This document shows, piece after piece, positions 30,046 to 31,221 of a stretch of DNA of 31,221 nt. The notes under the pieces were generated by a model, which saw only the letters and a list, made by a program, of their open reading frames with translations, was not told the origin of the DNA and did no database searches. The first letter of the stretch is position 1. Every line of letters starts with the position of its first letter. Location: the IMG/VR virus record IMGVR_UViG_3300022223_000286, positions 1 to 31,221 of that record; one strand, 5' to 3'. The translations under genes and the position numbers were made by a program. The DNA is from a virus.

Positions 30046-31221
30046 ATGGCAAAGGGTGTAGAGATCCGCGGCGGATCGATCCGCGTATATTTTCGATTCA
30101 ATGGCGAAAAGTGTCGCGAGCGCCTGAACATGGAGCCGACGCCGGCAAATGTTGTTTACGCTGAGCGCATGGTCGAGCAAATCAAGCACGAGATAAAGGT
30201 CGGGGCGTTTGATTATGCAAAACACTTTCCCGGATCCTCTCGCCTGGCCGAGAACAGCCTCGGGCATTACCTGGATCTATTTCTCGAGATCAAGTCGAAC
30301 AAGGTCGCGCCGAGCACATGGGACCTTTATCGCTCAATAATCGAAACCTGGTTAAAACCGTCGTTCGGCGCGCGCCAGGCAAACAGCATAGACTCGATCG
30401 AGCTTGAGCGCTGGATTAGCCAGGATCTCGCGGACCTGTCGAGCAAATACATAAAAGAGGTCGTCGCGGTATTGCGCCAGGCTTTCGGCGTCTATAGAAA
30501 GCGAAATCCGGGCGCCCTGGATCCAACTGAGGGGATTGTCGTCCGGCTGCCCGACGACGACGATCCGGATCCATTCACGCGCGCCGAGATTGAGAGGCTA
30601 CTAAACACGCCGGCGGCCGGCGGCAGGATCCAGGAGTTAAACCTTGTCGAATTTATGATCTGGTCGGGACCCCGAGTCTCGGAGGCGCTCGCGCTCGCCT
30701 GGGAAGACGTCGCCGACCTCGAGGCCGGCGTTATCCAGTTTCGGCGCGCGATCGTTCGCGGACAGTACAAGGCAACAAAAACAAAACGATCTAAGCGCCA
30801 GATTCAGTTATTGAAGCCGGCCCGCGACGCCCTGGTACGACAGCACAAACTCACGGCCGGCCGGGCGCCGATACTCGCCCAGGTGCTCGACCGCGACAAC
30901 CGGACAATAAAAACCGAGAGGATCCGGCCGGTTTTTCTCGATTCGCGAACCCTGGAGCCGCACTATTCGACGAAGGTTTTGCGCGAGTCGTTTTTCTCCA
31001 GGCAATGCGAGGCGGCCGAGGTGAGATATCGCGGGCCGGGCCAATGCCGGCATACGTTCGCCTCGCAGCTGTTAACGACGGGCGCGCTCCCTATTGAGTG
31101 GATCGCTCAACAAATGGGGCATACGTCGACCGATATGTTGCGACGAAAATATGCGACATGGATTAACGAGGACGCTCCAGACGTTGCTGCCGTGGCGAAC
31201 AAAATCCTCGGATTCGAATAA
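30046..31221 (+). CDS. int: Tyrosine-type integrase (DUF3596 arm-binding domain)
   Basis: This 391-aa site-specific recombinase integrates and excises the phage at att. The N-terminal arm-binding domain (about 1-50, VEIRGGSIRVYFRFNGEKCR) fits DUF3596. A SAM-like core-binding domain follows (about 65-160), then the catalytic domain with R210 (GPRVSEAL), a lysine region near 245 (TKTKRSKRQIQL), R335-H336 (GQCRHTFASQLL), H359 (MGHTSTD) and the nucleophile Y369 (RKYATWI). The first H of the usual HxxR box is glycine (G332), a variation I believe this subgroup tolerates. The window ends at its stop codon, so the att site that commonly follows int is not visible. Confidence 0.95.
   Translation: MAKGVEIRGGSIRVYFRFNGEKCRERLNMEPTPANVVYAERMVEQIKHEIKVGAFDYAKHFPGSSRLAENSLGHYLDLFLEIKSNKVAPSTWDLYRSIIETWLKPSFGARQANSIDSIELERWISQDLADLSSKYIKEVVAVLRQAFGVYRKRNPGALDPTEGIVVRLPDDDDPDPFTRAEIERLLNTPAAGGRIQELNLVEFMIWSGPRVSEALALAWEDVADLEAGVIQFRRAIVRGQYKATKTKRSKRQIQLLKPARDALVRQHKLTAGRAPILAQVLDRDNRTIKTERIRPVFLDSRTLEPHYSTKVLRESFFSRQCEAAEVRYRGPGQCRHTFASQLLTTGALPIEWIAQQMGHTSTDMLRRKYATWINEDAPDVAAVANKILGFE
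30063..30084. repeat. Three alternating GATCCGC half-sites at the start of int
   Basis: GATCCGC (30063-30069), GCGGATC (30071-30077) and GATCCGC (30078-30084) form two overlapping palindromes, one of them a perfect 14-bp palindrome (30071-30084). They lie 17-39 nt inside the int coding region. The array could be an operator controlling int, or arise by chance from the coded I-R-G-G-S-I-R. GATCCGC-like words are frequent elsewhere in this genome, which lowers specificity. Confidence 0.5.

Noticed and set aside
29523-30131. A 202-aa version of the zinc-ribbon protein
   Set aside because: The extra N-terminus overlaps the integrase start and the AT-rich promoter gap; the zinc ribbon begins right after the ATG at 29984.

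Overview
The window is an almost complete genome of a P2-like temperate myophage (Peduovirus-type structural module), most likely a prophage of a Gram-negative proteobacterium. Gammaproteobacteria is my best guess, from the GC-rich composition and the family mix; the host itself is not identifiable. It starts exactly at the portal stop codon and ends exactly at the integrase stop codon, so cos, attP/attL/attR and host flanks are not visible. I see no tRNA, rRNA, CRISPR array or insertion sequence.

Left part (1-20 kb), virion and lysis genes in P2 order: portal Q and terminase ATPase P on the minus strand; then, divergently, O (scaffold/protease), N (major capsid), a small membrane ORF, M (small terminase), L, X, a lysis cassette (coiled-coil membrane protein, GH108 endolysin, 3TM-type holin), R, S, V (spike), a small unknown, W, J, I, H (fibre), a fibre-associated protein in the place of P2 G, FI (sheath), FII (tube), E with a -1 frameshift into E', T (tape measure), U and D. 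Two strong hairpins bracket M, a 29-nt perfect palindrome lies inside P, and a tiny opposite-strand membrane ORF sits between E' and T.

Switch region (19.8-21.9 kb): a membrane-protein gene with its own sigma70-like promoter (moron-like) ends tail-to-tail against a minus-strand CI-type HTH repressor. The repressor is divergent, across an AT-rich operator region, from a 57-aa ribbon-helix-helix-like protein in the Cro/Cox position, followed by a CII-like regulator.

Early region (21.9-29.5 kb), one tightly overlapping plus-strand operon: DUF7220 membrane protein, small unknowns, and an 892-aa zinc-finger/TOPRIM/P-loop primase-helicase. The last replaces the rolling-circle gpA of P2, so replication differs from P2. 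Next come a membrane-anchored protein with a C-terminal HTH-like domain, two small unknowns, and a HerA/FtsK-like ATPase with a duplicated C-terminal winged-helix-like domain. This distal cluster is the best candidate for undescribed biology. The window closes with a minus-strand zinc-ribbon membrane protein (probable moron) and a DUF3596-type tyrosine integrase. No Ogr/Delta late activator was recognised, so late control is unexplained.
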